32,476 bases of DNA from Acetobacterium sp. (GTDB taxonomy: Bacteria; Bacillota; Clostridia; Eubacteriales; Eubacteriaceae). The position numbers and the translations under genes were made by a program. The stretch spans positions 1 through 32,476 of the forward strand of contig NZ_JAUSPS010000041.1 of assembly GCF_030652775.1 (NCBI RefSeq). The letters run 5' to 3'. Each line of letters opens with the position of its first letter. The first letter of the stretch is position 1. Below are positions 15,921 through 22,872 of this stretch, piece by piece. The notes under the pieces are model-generated. The model was not told the DNA's origin, made no database searches, and worked only from the letters and a program-made list of their open reading frames with translations.

Positions 15921-16487
15921 CTAATTTTTTGTCATCGACGTATTTATTTTTTCCGCAATGTCTTCCAGTTCTGCCAGACATTTCTGGTTATCCAGAGCTG
16001 GCAACTCATCGGTATGAGAAAACTGAACAAAGCCAATCTCATCACAGCTAAGGGTTTTTTTGTACCATTCCAGCGTGTTATCGATGGCCTGGAACTGCCG
16101 CGGATAATGAGGCGCCCCGCCGACACCGATGATCAGGATTTTTTTCTTTTTGATGGTGGACTTATCCTTTAGGTTATAAATCATCTGAGTTCGGTCAATC
16201 AGCGCCTTTATTTTTGATGGAAAGGCACTGAAATAAACGGGGCTGGCGACGATCAACAAATCACAGCTTTCCATTTTTTTATATATTTCAGTCATATCAT
16301 CTTCAATAATACATTCCCCCTGATGAGGAATACAGTGATCACATGCAATACAAGCCTGAACGTTTATCTTATTGACATTATATTCAAATAATTTATGTTC
16401 AACTTTAATTTTACTGGTAAAATAGTCGATAGCCTTCTGCGTATTCTGACCATTCCGATGGCTTCCGATAATTGCTACAATTTCCAT
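15921..16487 (-). CDS. Iron-sulfur flavoprotein / FMN-dependent reductase family
   Basis: This 188-residue protein has the NAD(P)H-dependent FMN reductase/flavodoxin fold: an N-terminal strand and phosphate loop (IIGSHRNGQNTQKA), the segment LIVASPVYFSAFPSKIKALIDR and a C-terminal helix. A compact cysteine cluster C46-x2-C49-x2-C52-x6-C59 follows the second strand, as in the Isf iron-sulfur flavoproteins of anaerobes, where it holds a [4Fe-4S] cluster. Isf-type proteins take electrons from ferredoxin or reduce oxygen species. The physiological role here is unknown. It is the first gene of a pair with thioredoxin. Confidence 0.82.
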   Translation of the reverse strand: MEIVAIIGSHRNGQNTQKAIDYFTSKIKVEHKLFEYNVNKINVQACIACDHCIPHQGECIIEDDMTEIYKKMESCDLLIVASPVYFSAFPSKIKALIDRTQMIYNLKDKSTIKKKKILIIGVGGAPHYPRQFQAIDNTLEWYKKTLSCDEIGFVQFSHTDELPALDNQKCLAELEDIAEKINTSMTKN

Positions 16488-16612
16488 TGGTTTTCCTTTC
16501 CTGGTGGTTCCTTTAGTTATTTAGGAATATTATACCCGATTTATTGCTGCATTAACAATATCTAATTGTCAGATCCGAAATCTTATTATTTGACTCTTTT
16601 TTTTCAAAAAAG

Positions 16613-16650
16613 AAAAAAACCGAAGCCGTGTGAAAAGCGTTCGGTTTTTT
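16613..16650. terminator. Bidirectional terminator-like hairpin
   Basis: ACCGAA and TTCGGT pair around a 15-base loop, with long A and T runs outside, so a U-tract follows the stem on either strand. It lies after the membrane-protein gene that ends at 16725 and before the flavoprotein gene. Confidence 0.75.
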
Positions 16651-16724
16651 CTAAAAACTTTGAAAGAGGGTAACTTGTTATGACTAAATAATACCCTATT
16701 ATCCTTAAGTTTTCCTTAAAGCTA

Positions 16725-17216
16725 TTATATTTTGACCTGTTTTTTCAAAGTTTCATGGAATTTCCCGGTGCACTGGATCTTAACACAGCAAATATTTCCC
16801 TGTTCTTCATATTGAATCACATATTTTCGTTTTCCATCCATATTTGTCAAAGTGTAGTTGCGCATTTGGCCGTCGATTTTTTTGGCTTCCTCGATTGGCA
16901 GAATTTTCTTGATGTCATCCGTTTTTACTTCCAAAACGGTTTTTTTCCAAAAAAATATTTTTCGGTCAATGATTAATCGATCATGGGTGATGACCATCTC
17001 ATAGGCGGTAGTAATATAACGTAACGAAATTAAAAACCCCGCCATCATAATCACCAGACTGATCACACCAACAATTGTTTTTAACCGATAATCTTCCAGG
17101 GTATTGGCAAACTGATTGTAGAGAAGCGTATATCCAACCACCACCACCATTATTATTCCCAGGGTAGTAATACTGATTTGTTTGCTTTCAAGGGTTTCCC
17201 GTGCTTTAACTGCCAT
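16725..17216 (-). CDS. Small membrane protein with a PH-like cytoplasmic tail
   Basis: The 163-residue product is not recognised. It has a charged N-terminus, two membrane helices at about residues 15-34 and 46-65 joined by a short acidic loop, and a C-terminal soluble part of about 95 residues made of alternating beta strands and basic turns. The strand pattern after the second helix, beginning YEMVITHDRLIIDRKIFFW, recalls bacterial PH-like (bPH) domains. The start has GGAGG six bases upstream. It is a single gene between its own leader and the terminator at 16613-16650. Confidence 0.8.
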   Translation of the reverse strand: MAVKARETLESKQISITTLGIIMVVVVGYTLLYNQFANTLEDYRLKTIVGVISLVIMMAGFLISLRYITTAYEMVITHDRLIIDRKIFFWKKTVLEVKTDDIKKILPIEEAKKIDGQMRNYTLTNMDGKRKYVIQYEEQGNICCVKIQCTGKFHETLKKQVKI

Positions 17217-17266
17217 ATGTCCTCCATGTTTCTGTAGTCAGTTTCATTATAACCGATTGATCCCAT

Positions 17267-17292
17267 AAAAAAAAGAGCTTTAGCTCTTTTTT
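17267..17292 (-). terminator. Terminator of the rubredoxin gene
   Basis: AAAAGAGCT and AGCTCTTTT form a perfect stem with a two-base core loop, bounded by eight A and six T, just past the rubredoxin stop codon. Confidence 0.85.
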
Positions 17293-17303
17293 GACTGCTG
17301 TTT

Positions 17304-17465
17304 CTAGTCTTCTGGCGAAAAATCTTCTTTTCCAACACCGCACAACGGACAAACCCAGTCGTCAGGAATATCTTCGAACGCAGTTCCCGGACTTACACCG
17401 CTGTCAGGATCCCCCACCTCGGGATCATAAACATAACCACAAATATCGCATACGTACTTCTGCAT
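17304..17465 (-). CDS. Rubredoxin
   Basis: This 53-residue one-iron electron carrier has its iron ligands as two CxxC knuckles, C6-D-I-C9-G and C39-P-L-C42-G, with the typical [10 protein letters not shown] and [11 protein letters not shown] blocks. It is full length for the family. The ATG at 17463-17465 has GAGGAGG about six bases upstream. It is monocistronic, ending in the terminator at 17267-17292. In anaerobes rubredoxin passes electrons to oxygen- and peroxide-detoxifying enzymes; none is encoded beside it. Confidence 0.96.
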   Translation of the reverse strand: MQKYVCDICGYVYDPEVGDPDSGVSPGTAFEDIPDDWVCPLCGVGKEDFSPED

Positions 17466-17604
17466 TTTTTCCTCCTCCAGAAATCATCTGTCATTGTTTT
17501 AATTTCTTATATAAGTATTTACCCCAGTATTCCACATTCTAACAAACTTTTAGAAAAGTATAATGGGTTTAATAAAATGATTCGCTTTTAAGTTACGGCA
17601 TGTT

Positions 17605-17640
17605 AAAGGCACCTTACAGAAAACTCTGGAAGGTGCCTTT
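17605..17640 (-). terminator. Terminator of the ferredoxin gene
   Basis: An 11-bp perfect stem AAAGGCACCTT/AAGGTGCCTTT lies 16 bases past the ferredoxin stop and ends in a T-rich tract on the minus strand. Confidence 0.85.
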
Positions 17641-17655
17641 TCTCAATACTTCTAA

Positions 17656-17823
17656 CTAGTCCTGAACAATTGCTTCTACTGGACATTGTTCTGCGCAAGA
17701 ACCGCAGTCAGTACATGTAGCTGCATCGATAACATAGATATCGCCTTCAGAAATTGCTTCTACTGGACATTCGTCCATGCAAGATCCACAAGCAATACAT
17801 TCGTCTGTAATTTTATAAGCCAT
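17656..17823 (-). CDS. 2[4Fe-4S] ferredoxin, clostridial type
   Basis: This 55-residue low-potential electron carrier has two identical-pattern cluster motifs: C9-x2-C12-x2-C15-x3-C19-P and C37-x2-C40-x2-C43-x3-C47-P, each followed by VEAI, showing the internal duplication of this family. The ATG at 17821-17823 has AGGAGGG upstream. In acetogens such ferredoxins link hydrogenase, CO dehydrogenase, pyruvate oxidoreductase and the Rnf complex. It has its own promoter (17860-17887) and terminator, so it is a single-gene unit. Confidence 0.97.
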   Translation of the reverse strand: MAYKITDECIACGSCMDECPVEAISEGDIYVIDAATCTDCGSCAEQCPVEAIVQD

Positions 17824-17859
17824 CTAAAAAACCCTCCTTTTAGCATTAACAACATCTTT

Positions 17860-17887
17860 ATTATATCCTTTTTTGTAGTGAAATCAA
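17860..17887 (-). promoter_or_regulatory. Promoter of the ferredoxin gene
   Basis: On the minus strand TTGATT (17882-17887) and a perfect TATAAT (17860-17865) are 16 bp apart, placed directly after the ricT stop codon and about 37 bases before the ferredoxin start. Confidence 0.75.
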
Positions 17888-17892
17888 GATGA

Positions 17893-18732
17893 TTATTTGT
17901 CTTTTTTCACTTTTTCGAATTTTTTTACTTCAATTTCTTCCAGAAGATATTTTTTTACCTCGGTTTCATCCTTATTTACCTGAATTTTGACGAAAACGCT
18001 TTCTTCGAGAATACTTAACTTGAATACTTCACCCTCGCCATCGGCAGTGATGACTCTTTGTCCCACCTTTGGCAATTTTTTAGAAACCTCTTCATAAAAT
18101 TCCTGTTCATAGGTCAGACAACATAAGAGCCGTCCGCAGATTCCTGAAATCTTAGTAGAATTAAGGGACAGGTTCTGCTCCTTGGCCATTTTTATCGACA
18201 CCGGCGTAAAATCGCCCAACCACTGGGCACAACAGGTGGTTCGCCCGCAGACTCCTAAGCCTTTGAATAACTTGGCCTCGTCCCGAACCCCGATTTGCCT
18301 AAGTTCAATCCGCACTTTAAAGATCGAAGCCAGATCCTTGACCAGCTCTCTGAAATCAACCCGACCTTCGGCCGTAAAATAAAAGATCGCTTTTTTCTGA
18401 TCGAAGGTATATTCGACATCGATGAGTTTCATTTCCAGCTTATGTTTTCTTGCCTTGTTGATAAAGATCTCTTTGGCATCTTGCTCATTTTGCTTGAGTT
18501 TATTATATTCGACACTGTCATTTTCAGTCGCTTTGCGGATCACCGGTTTTACCGGCGCCACCATTTCTTCTTCATCGACAATTCTGGCCGTCAATGCAAT
18601 TTCGCCATACTCAATACCTCTGACGGTTTCCACAATAACCGGATCGAACTGTTCAAACTCAATATCCAGGGGATCAAAATAATATATTTTGCCCACTTTT
18701 TTAAATCGTACGCCGACGACTGATTTTCCCAT
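17893..18732 (-). CDS. ricT: PSP1-domain protein RicT (YaaT)
   Basis: This 279-residue PSP1-domain protein corresponds to B. subtilis RicT/YaaT, a member of the RicA-RicF-RicT complex that holds iron-sulfur clusters and promotes RNase Y-dependent mRNA maturation. The conserved cysteines are C162, C167 and C168 in GVCGRTTCCAQW and C199, C204 and C205 in GICGRLLCCLTYE. It is five bases downstream of holB, as in the Firmicute yaaO-tmk-holB-yaaT cluster. The lysine-rich C-terminus is variable in the family. Function in this organism is by analogy. Confidence 0.93.
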   Translation of the reverse strand: MGKSVVGVRFKKVGKIYYFDPLDIEFEQFDPVIVETVRGIEYGEIALTARIVDEEEMVAPVKPVIRKATENDSVEYNKLKQNEQDAKEIFINKARKHKLEMKLIDVEYTFDQKKAIFYFTAEGRVDFRELVKDLASIFKVRIELRQIGVRDEAKLFKGLGVCGRTTCCAQWLGDFTPVSIKMAKEQNLSLNSTKISGICGRLLCCLTYEQEFYEEVSKKLPKVGQRVITADGEGEVFKLSILEESVFVKIQVNKDETEVKKYLLEEIEVKKFEKVKKDK

Positions 18733-18737
18733 TGGAT

Positions 18738-19724
18738 TTATCCTTTCTGAATTTTCATTATCTTAATGAAACACTTTTCCCATTGTAATCTTAAATTAAC
18801 ATTATATTGTATCGTCGCCATCATTTCAAATAAAGTTTTGATAATGGCCTGACTTTTTTCATTTTCCAGTATTTGATAGTAGGCTCGGTGGGCGGGATTC
18901 GGCTCCCCATGATGTGGCAGGGGATGACCTTCCAACAACAGATTAACCTCATAAAACCAGTGTATAAAGAACTCCAGGATCTCCTGGCTGGTGGCCTTAT
19001 CCTTGGCTAAAACCTCAGCCAGAGTAAAGACCTTGATCTCATCCCCTTTTAGAAGGCTGTAAAGCTCCCGGAGATAATGGGTTCTTTCTTTTTGAATCTC
19101 GCTGTTGTTCAGCAGATATAAGGCCATTCCCGGGGATCCACCCGATGCCCACACGGCCTCAGCGACCAATCCTTTATCAAATGCGGCCTCGCGAAAAATA
19201 ATTGTCTCGATATCCCCAATGCTCAGTGGCTGAAAATGATAGCTCTGGCACCGGGATCGGATCGTCGGCAAAATGGACTGGGTTTGACTGGTGATAAGAA
19301 TAAAAATATTATAGCTGAGCGGCTCTTCTAATGACTTCAACAGGCTGTTCTGGGCCTCTGGCGTCATTCTTTCGGCGCCATCGATGATATTAATCCGCCA
19401 ATTTCCCGAGTAGGGTTTTATCGACAGCTCACTGATCATTTCGCGTACTTGACTGATTTTAATGCTGGTTTCTCCGGCTTTGGGATCAATAATTTTGACA
19501 TCCGGATAGTTTTCATGATCGATCTGGGTACAGACCGGACAATGACCGCAACCTTTGTCGGTCTGATCCTGACATAAGAGTGCTTTGGCAAATTCCCGCG
19601 CGGTTTTCTTTTTTCCGATGCCATCGATTCCTGAAAAAAGGTAAGCATGGCTTACCTCACTGGTCTTTATTTCTTTTTCAAGATGATTGGTGATGGTTTG
19701 ATGACCTTGTATCTTTTCAAACAT
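18738..19724 (-). CDS. holB: DNA polymerase III delta prime subunit
   Basis: This 328-residue AAA+ clamp-loader subunit has an N-terminal part with LFSGIDGIGKKKTAREFA, including G32, G37 and K38 of the P-loop. A zinc module uses C51, C59, C62 and C65. The segments DGAERMTPEAQNSLLKSLEEP and ILPTIRSRCQ are typical of DnaX/HolB. The C-terminal helices complete the collar domain. In the clamp loader delta prime acts as the stator that helps open and place the sliding clamp. The start has GAGAGG eight bases upstream. Confidence 0.93.
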   Translation of the reverse strand: MFEKIQGHQTITNHLEKEIKTSEVSHAYLFSGIDGIGKKKTAREFAKALLCQDQTDKGCGHCPVCTQIDHENYPDVKIIDPKAGETSIKISQVREMISELSIKPYSGNWRINIIDGAERMTPEAQNSLLKSLEEPLSYNIFILITSQTQSILPTIRSRCQSYHFQPLSIGDIETIIFREAAFDKGLVAEAVWASGGSPGMALYLLNNSEIQKERTHYLRELYSLLKGDEIKVFTLAEVLAKDKATSQEILEFFIHWFYEVNLLLEGHPLPHHGEPNPAHRAYYQILENEKSQAIIKTLFEMMATIQYNVNLRLQWEKCFIKIMKIQKG

Positions 19725-19747
19725 TGTTTTCCTCTCAAAGACAGCAA

Positions 19748-20068
19748 TTAATTGGGTTTGTTCTTTTTCTTTTCGCTATCATCGCTGTCATCCCAATCTT
19801 CAGTATCCAGTCCCAGCTCCGCATCCAATTCGGCGCTGAATTCTTCATAATCCAGTAGTTTGGCGGCATCTTCGTAATCACTGTCTTTGACAAAGACCTC
19901 AATATGAGCCGGTGTAAAATTTCCCATGAAGATACTTCTTATCGGTCCGCCAAATCCTTTTTCTCTCGTGATTACCTGAATCCCATTGGCACTTAAATAA
20001 TTCTTAAGCAGAATATAATCCATATCTGAGTCGGCCATAGTTAAATAGGTATATTGATCTTCAATCAT
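19748..20068 (-). CDS. DUF2007 small protein
   Basis: This 106-residue protein has the DUF2007 fold in residues about 6-75: an aspartate-rich start (MADSDMDYILLKNYLSANGI), then a glycine loop (KGFGGPIRS) and IEVFVKDSDYEDAAKLLD. The C-terminus is strongly acidic and ends in a lysine tail. The family is annotated as a possible signal-transducing protein, without known function. The start codon overlaps the end of the tmk part by eight bases, behind AAGGAG. In B. subtilis the corresponding slot between tmk and holB holds yaaQ (darA) and yaaR, which are absent here. Confidence 0.83.
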   Translation of the reverse strand: MIEDQYTYLTMADSDMDYILLKNYLSANGIQVITREKGFGGPIRSIFMGNFTPAHIEVFVKDSDYEDAAKLLDYEEFSAELDAELGLDTEDWDDSDDSEKKKNKPN

Positions 20069-20756
20069 TTGATTTACACTCCTTTATGCATTCCCAGATT
20101 TCCTGATGGATGCTTTCGATACTTCGTAATTGGCTGTTTTGAACACAATTTATTTCTGTCCATCCGTATTCCGCAACCAGCGCCAAGGCACTGTGGTAGG
20201 AATCCCGGAGATGTTCGGGGCTATTTTCGTGAATGTCTTTTTCCTGTTTTCCAGTTATTTTATTATTCCGGTTTTTGATCAGCTGCTGGTTGATCTCCGG
20301 GGGAATGTTCAGAAAAAACACCCGATCCGGAATCGGCAGACCATAGAGATTAAATTCAAAATCCCATAGCCAGTCAAGAAAACGTTTCCGTTCTTCTGGA
20401 TCCTTTATTTTTCCCGCCTGATGAACCATATTAGAGGTGGTATAGCGATCTACCAGCACCAATCCCCCCTGCGTCAGAAAGTCCTCGTAATCTTCCTTAT
20501 AGGAAGCATAACGGTCGGCTGCATAAAAGGTCGAAGCAATGTACGGGCTGATGGTGCCGGGATCTTTCCCGAAGGCCCCTTCGAGATATAATTTTACCAT
20601 GGCTGAGGATTGTTTGTCATAGCGGGGGTAAGAAATTTTCATCACTTTTTCCCCCGCTTTCAGCAGCCGGTCATAAAGCAATTGGGTTTGGGTCTGTTTC
20701 CCGCTGCCGTCCACCCCTTCGATGACGATGAGTTGTCCCTGATGATTTTTTTCCAT
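20061..20756 (-). CDS. tmk: Thymidylate kinase, possible separate product from an internal start
   Basis: Inside the fusion gene, codon 482 is ATG (20754-20756). An AAGGAG (20766-20771) lies nine bases upstream, an ideal ribosome-binding site. Translation from here gives 231 residues, close to stand-alone Tmk. The kinase converts dTMP to dTDP. Visible motifs are the P-loop EGVDGSGKQ (fusion residues 494-502), the DR-Y signature LVDRYTTSNMVHQ and a basic lid region IKNRNNKITGKQEKD. Whether both the fused and the free form are made cannot be told from sequence. Confidence 0.65.
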   Translation of the reverse strand: MEKNHQGQLIVIEGVDGSGKQTQTQLLYDRLLKAGEKVMKISYPRYDKQSSAMVKLYLEGAFGKDPGTISPYIASTFYAADRYASYKEDYEDFLTQGGLVLVDRYTTSNMVHQAGKIKDPEERKRFLDWLWDFEFNLYGLPIPDRVFFLNIPPEINQQLIKNRNNKITGKQEKDIHENSPEHLRDSYHSALALVAEYGWTEINCVQNSQLRSIESIHQEIWECIKECKSND

Positions 20757-22199
20757 GATTACCGGCTCCTTTTTTATAATTGTTACTGCTCTGTTGGCAT
20801 CAATCCCCACTACCGCCACCTGGTGATCCAGCAGATCGTTTAAATAAACTGCCATTTCCGGGCTGATCCGGCTGCCGGGAAGTAACACCGGGATGCCCGG
20901 GGGGTAGGGGATAATAAAATCGCCAACCAACTGTCCCACGGCCATATCCAGCGCCATCTTGCCCCGTTGTTCTGAAGCAAGCGCTTCCCACAGCGGCATT
21001 TCAGTTTGCACCGCAGCGCTAAAATCAATGCCCTCCCACCGATGAGTGGGGGTCTTTGGTTCTTTTTCTTCTAACAAATCCTGCTTGATGCTTTTATTTA
21101 TATCACAGATTGCTTGGGTTATTCTTGCTAAATCATCCCCGCTTGTTCCCATCCCGGTCATCGCCAGCACGTAATTAGCGCCCGACATTTCGCATTGAAT
21201 GCCGTACTTTGCTGACAGCCGGGCTTCCACTTCGGTTCCAGCGATGCCCCGGGTCTGAAACAGCCACTTGCTGCGATCATAACCATTAGCCCGGCCATTT
21301 CCATCATACAGCATGATGGGTTCCTGACCGTTCTGATTCTGACAGAATTCCTGATGGGCTGCCACAATCGTATTGAAAATAATTTCGCCCTTTTCATAAG
21401 CGGCGTCCACGGCCTCTTCCACTGAGATCATCAGCGGATAGCTGGGTGACGAGCTTTGCAGTAGGCTGAGAAAGGATTTGATCTTTTGGCGATCGACCAG
21501 GCTGCCCTGAAAATGGATCAGCGAGCTTTGGGTCAGGGATCCCAGTATTTTATGGGTGCTCTGAATCACCACATCCGCTCCGGCTGACAAAGCGTCTTGC
21601 GGCAGTTTGTCACTAAAGCGCAGATGAGCGCCGTGGGCTTCATCGACAATTAAGAATTTGCCCTGGTCGTGCAGGATTTCGGCTATTTTCCTGACGTCGC
21701 TGGTCGTGCCGTAATAGCTGGGGTTGGTCAGAATCATCCCCCCGATTTGGGGATTTTCAGCCAACGCCTGGTGAACCGATGCGACGCTGATCGAGTGGGC
21801 AAAGCCCATTTGTCCCTCAATCTCCGGGGTGATAAAGACGCCGTCAATGCGGCCCAACCCCAGTGCCCCGAAGACCGCCCGATGACAGTTAATCGGCACC
21901 AGCAGCTGCACGCCCGGGGAACAGCTGCCCAGAATAGCACTGTGAATGCCGGTGGTGGTGCCGTTGACCAGAATGGCCGCTTCGTCGCTTTGATAGATCG
22001 CAGCCAGTTTTTCCTGAGCCTGGGCAATGATCCCCTGGGCATCGTGGAGGTTATCGGCGCCGGGTATTTCAGTAATGTCGTAGTCGTATAAAGCAAAGGC
22101 TTCGCCCCGCCCCTTATGTCCGGGCATATGAAACCGACACGTGTTGTGGCGGTTAATTTTATCGAGTTCGTTTTTTAAGATACTCTTTTTTATCTCCAT
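20061..22199 (-). CDS. Fusion of Orn/Lys/Arg decarboxylase-family enzyme and thymidylate kinase
   Basis: One uninterrupted frame of 712 residues joins two enzymes normally encoded side by side. Residues 1-481 are a PLP-dependent decarboxylase of YaaO/SpeA type: RFHMPGHKGRG at 22-32, VDEAHGAHLRF at 185-195, and the PLP lysine K217 in QSTHK. The length matches a complete stand-alone YaaO (about 480 residues). Residues 482-712 are thymidylate kinase, with the P-loop at 494-502. There is no linker, only loss of the decarboxylase stop codon, and a Shine-Dalgarno plus ATG persists at the seam. The start at 22199 has no clear Shine-Dalgarno. Downstream follow DUF2007, holB and ricT in a compact operon. 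The decarboxylase substrate (arginine, lysine or ornithine) is not readable. A sequencing error that removes one stop would look the same. Confidence 0.9.
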   Translation of the reverse strand: MEIKKSILKNELDKINRHNTCRFHMPGHKGRGEAFALYDYDITEIPGADNLHDAQGIIAQAQEKLAAIYQSDEAAILVNGTTTGIHSAILGSCSPGVQLLVPINCHRAVFGALGLGRIDGVFITPEIEGQMGFAHSISVASVHQALAENPQIGGMILTNPSYYGTTSDVRKIAEILHDQGKFLIVDEAHGAHLRFSDKLPQDALSAGADVVIQSTHKILGSLTQSSLIHFQGSLVDRQKIKSFLSLLQSSSPSYPLMISVEEAVDAAYEKGEIIFNTIVAAHQEFCQNQNGQEPIMLYDGNGRANGYDRSKWLFQTRGIAGTEVEARLSAKYGIQCEMSGANYVLAMTGMGTSGDDLARITQAICDINKSIKQDLLEEKEPKTPTHRWEGIDFSAAVQTEMPLWEALASEQRGKMALDMAVGQLVGDFIIPYPPGIPVLLPGSRISPEMAVYLNDLLDHQVAVVGIDANRAVTIIKKEPVIMEKNHQGQLIVIEGVDGSGKQTQTQLLYDRLLKAGEKVMKISYPRYDKQSSAMVKLYLEGAFGKDPGTISPYIASTFYAADRYASYKEDYEDFLTQGGLVLVDRYTTSNMVHQAGKIKDPEERKRFLDWLWDFEFNLYGLPIPDRVFFLNIPPEINQQLIKNRNNKITGKQEKDIHENSPEHLRDSYHSALALVAEYGWTEINCVQNSQLRSIESIHQEIWECIKECKSND

Positions 22200-22292
22200 C
22201 TTTTTAATACCGTTTTTTTCATTTTCATTTTTTTCATGCCTTTATTTTAACACAACCGCCAGCCTTTAAACTGAGAAATTTAACTTTTATCC

Positions 22293-22321
22293 TTTTAACT
22301 TCCCGGGAATTATTATATAAT
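22293..22321 (+). promoter_or_regulatory. Candidate promoter of the plus-strand thioredoxin gene
   Basis: A perfect TATAAT at 22316-22321 lies 35 bases before the start codon. The best -35 is TTTAAC (22294-22299) at a 16-bp spacing, a partial match. Confidence 0.6.
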
Positions 22322-22356
22322 GTTTGCGCAAATACATTTATGAGGTGAATAGAAAA

Positions 22357-22683
22357 ATGTCCAGTGAAAAAATTATTAATATCAATATGGAAAATTTCGA
22401 AACTGAAATTTTATCCTATAATGGAGCTGTCATGGTGGATTTTTGGGCAGAATGGTGTGGCCCTTGTAAAGCGCTGTCCCCAACAATCGATGAAATTTCG
22501 CAGGAGCTGGGAGCGGATATGAAGGTTTGTAAGATCAATGTGGATGACAACCAGACCCTGGCTCAACAGTTCCGGGTGATGAGCATCCCCACAGTGGTTT
22601 TCTTTAAAAACGGTGAGGCCGTGAACCGCTTTGTCGGTGTTCGTGAAAAAAATGAGTATCTTGATACGATGAAGAGCCTTTAA
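22357..22683 (+). CDS. Thioredoxin
   Basis: This 108-residue thioredoxin has W33-C34-G35-P36-C37 and cis-proline P78 in MSIPT. The frame could begin at an ATG at 22324, but GAGGTG at 22342-22347 sits nine bases before the ATG at 22357, which is chosen. It is the only clear plus-strand gene and is divergent from the decarboxylase-tmk gene and convergent with metG. It differs clearly from the thioredoxin at 15571-15891, so it is an old paralogue rather than a recent copy. Confidence 0.95.
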   Translation: MSSEKIININMENFETEILSYNGAVMVDFWAEWCGPCKALSPTIDEISQELGADMKVCKINVDDNQTLAQQFRVMSIPTVVFFKNGEAVNRFVGVREKNEYLDTMKSL

Positions 22684-22695
22684 GCCTGGCGCTTT

Positions 22696-22739
22696 AAAAA
22701 AGTCTAAACAGAATGATAAAATTCTGTTTAGACTTTTTT
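22696..22739. terminator. Bidirectional terminator between thioredoxin and metG
   Basis: A perfect 19-bp stem, AAAAAAGTCTAAACAGAAT paired with its complement across the loop GATAAA, gives a T-tract on either strand. It ends the thioredoxin gene and probably also the metG operon arriving from the other side. Confidence 0.92.
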
Positions 22740-22749
22740 ATTTAAGTTC

Positions 22750-22829
22750 GTAGGGGCGGGTAGTACCCGCCCGCACGCCAACGTTTATTTATATACTGAC
22801 GTTGGCAGGCGATTAATAATCGCCCCTAC
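22750..22829. repeat. 80-bp palindromic multi-arm intergenic repeat
   Basis: The outer ends GTAGGGGCG (22750-22758) and CGCCCCTAC (22821-22829) are perfect inverted repeats. Inside are three further hairpins: GGGCGGGTAGTACCCGCCC, CCAACGT...ACGTTGG with a loop of about 14, and GGCGATTAATAATCGCC. The structure can fold as one long stem with a central arm or as three adjacent hairpins. It encodes nothing and resembles REP- or MITE-like dispersed repeats. No second copy occurs in the window. Confidence 0.8.
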
Positions 22830-22872
22830 ATTGATTTAGTTACTGTTTAAAACGCTTATTTTTACCCGTTAA

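Noticed and set aside
17153..17338. 61-codon minus-strand frame between rubredoxin and the membrane protein gene
   Set aside because: It overlaps the ends of both genes out of frame and runs through the rubredoxin terminator.
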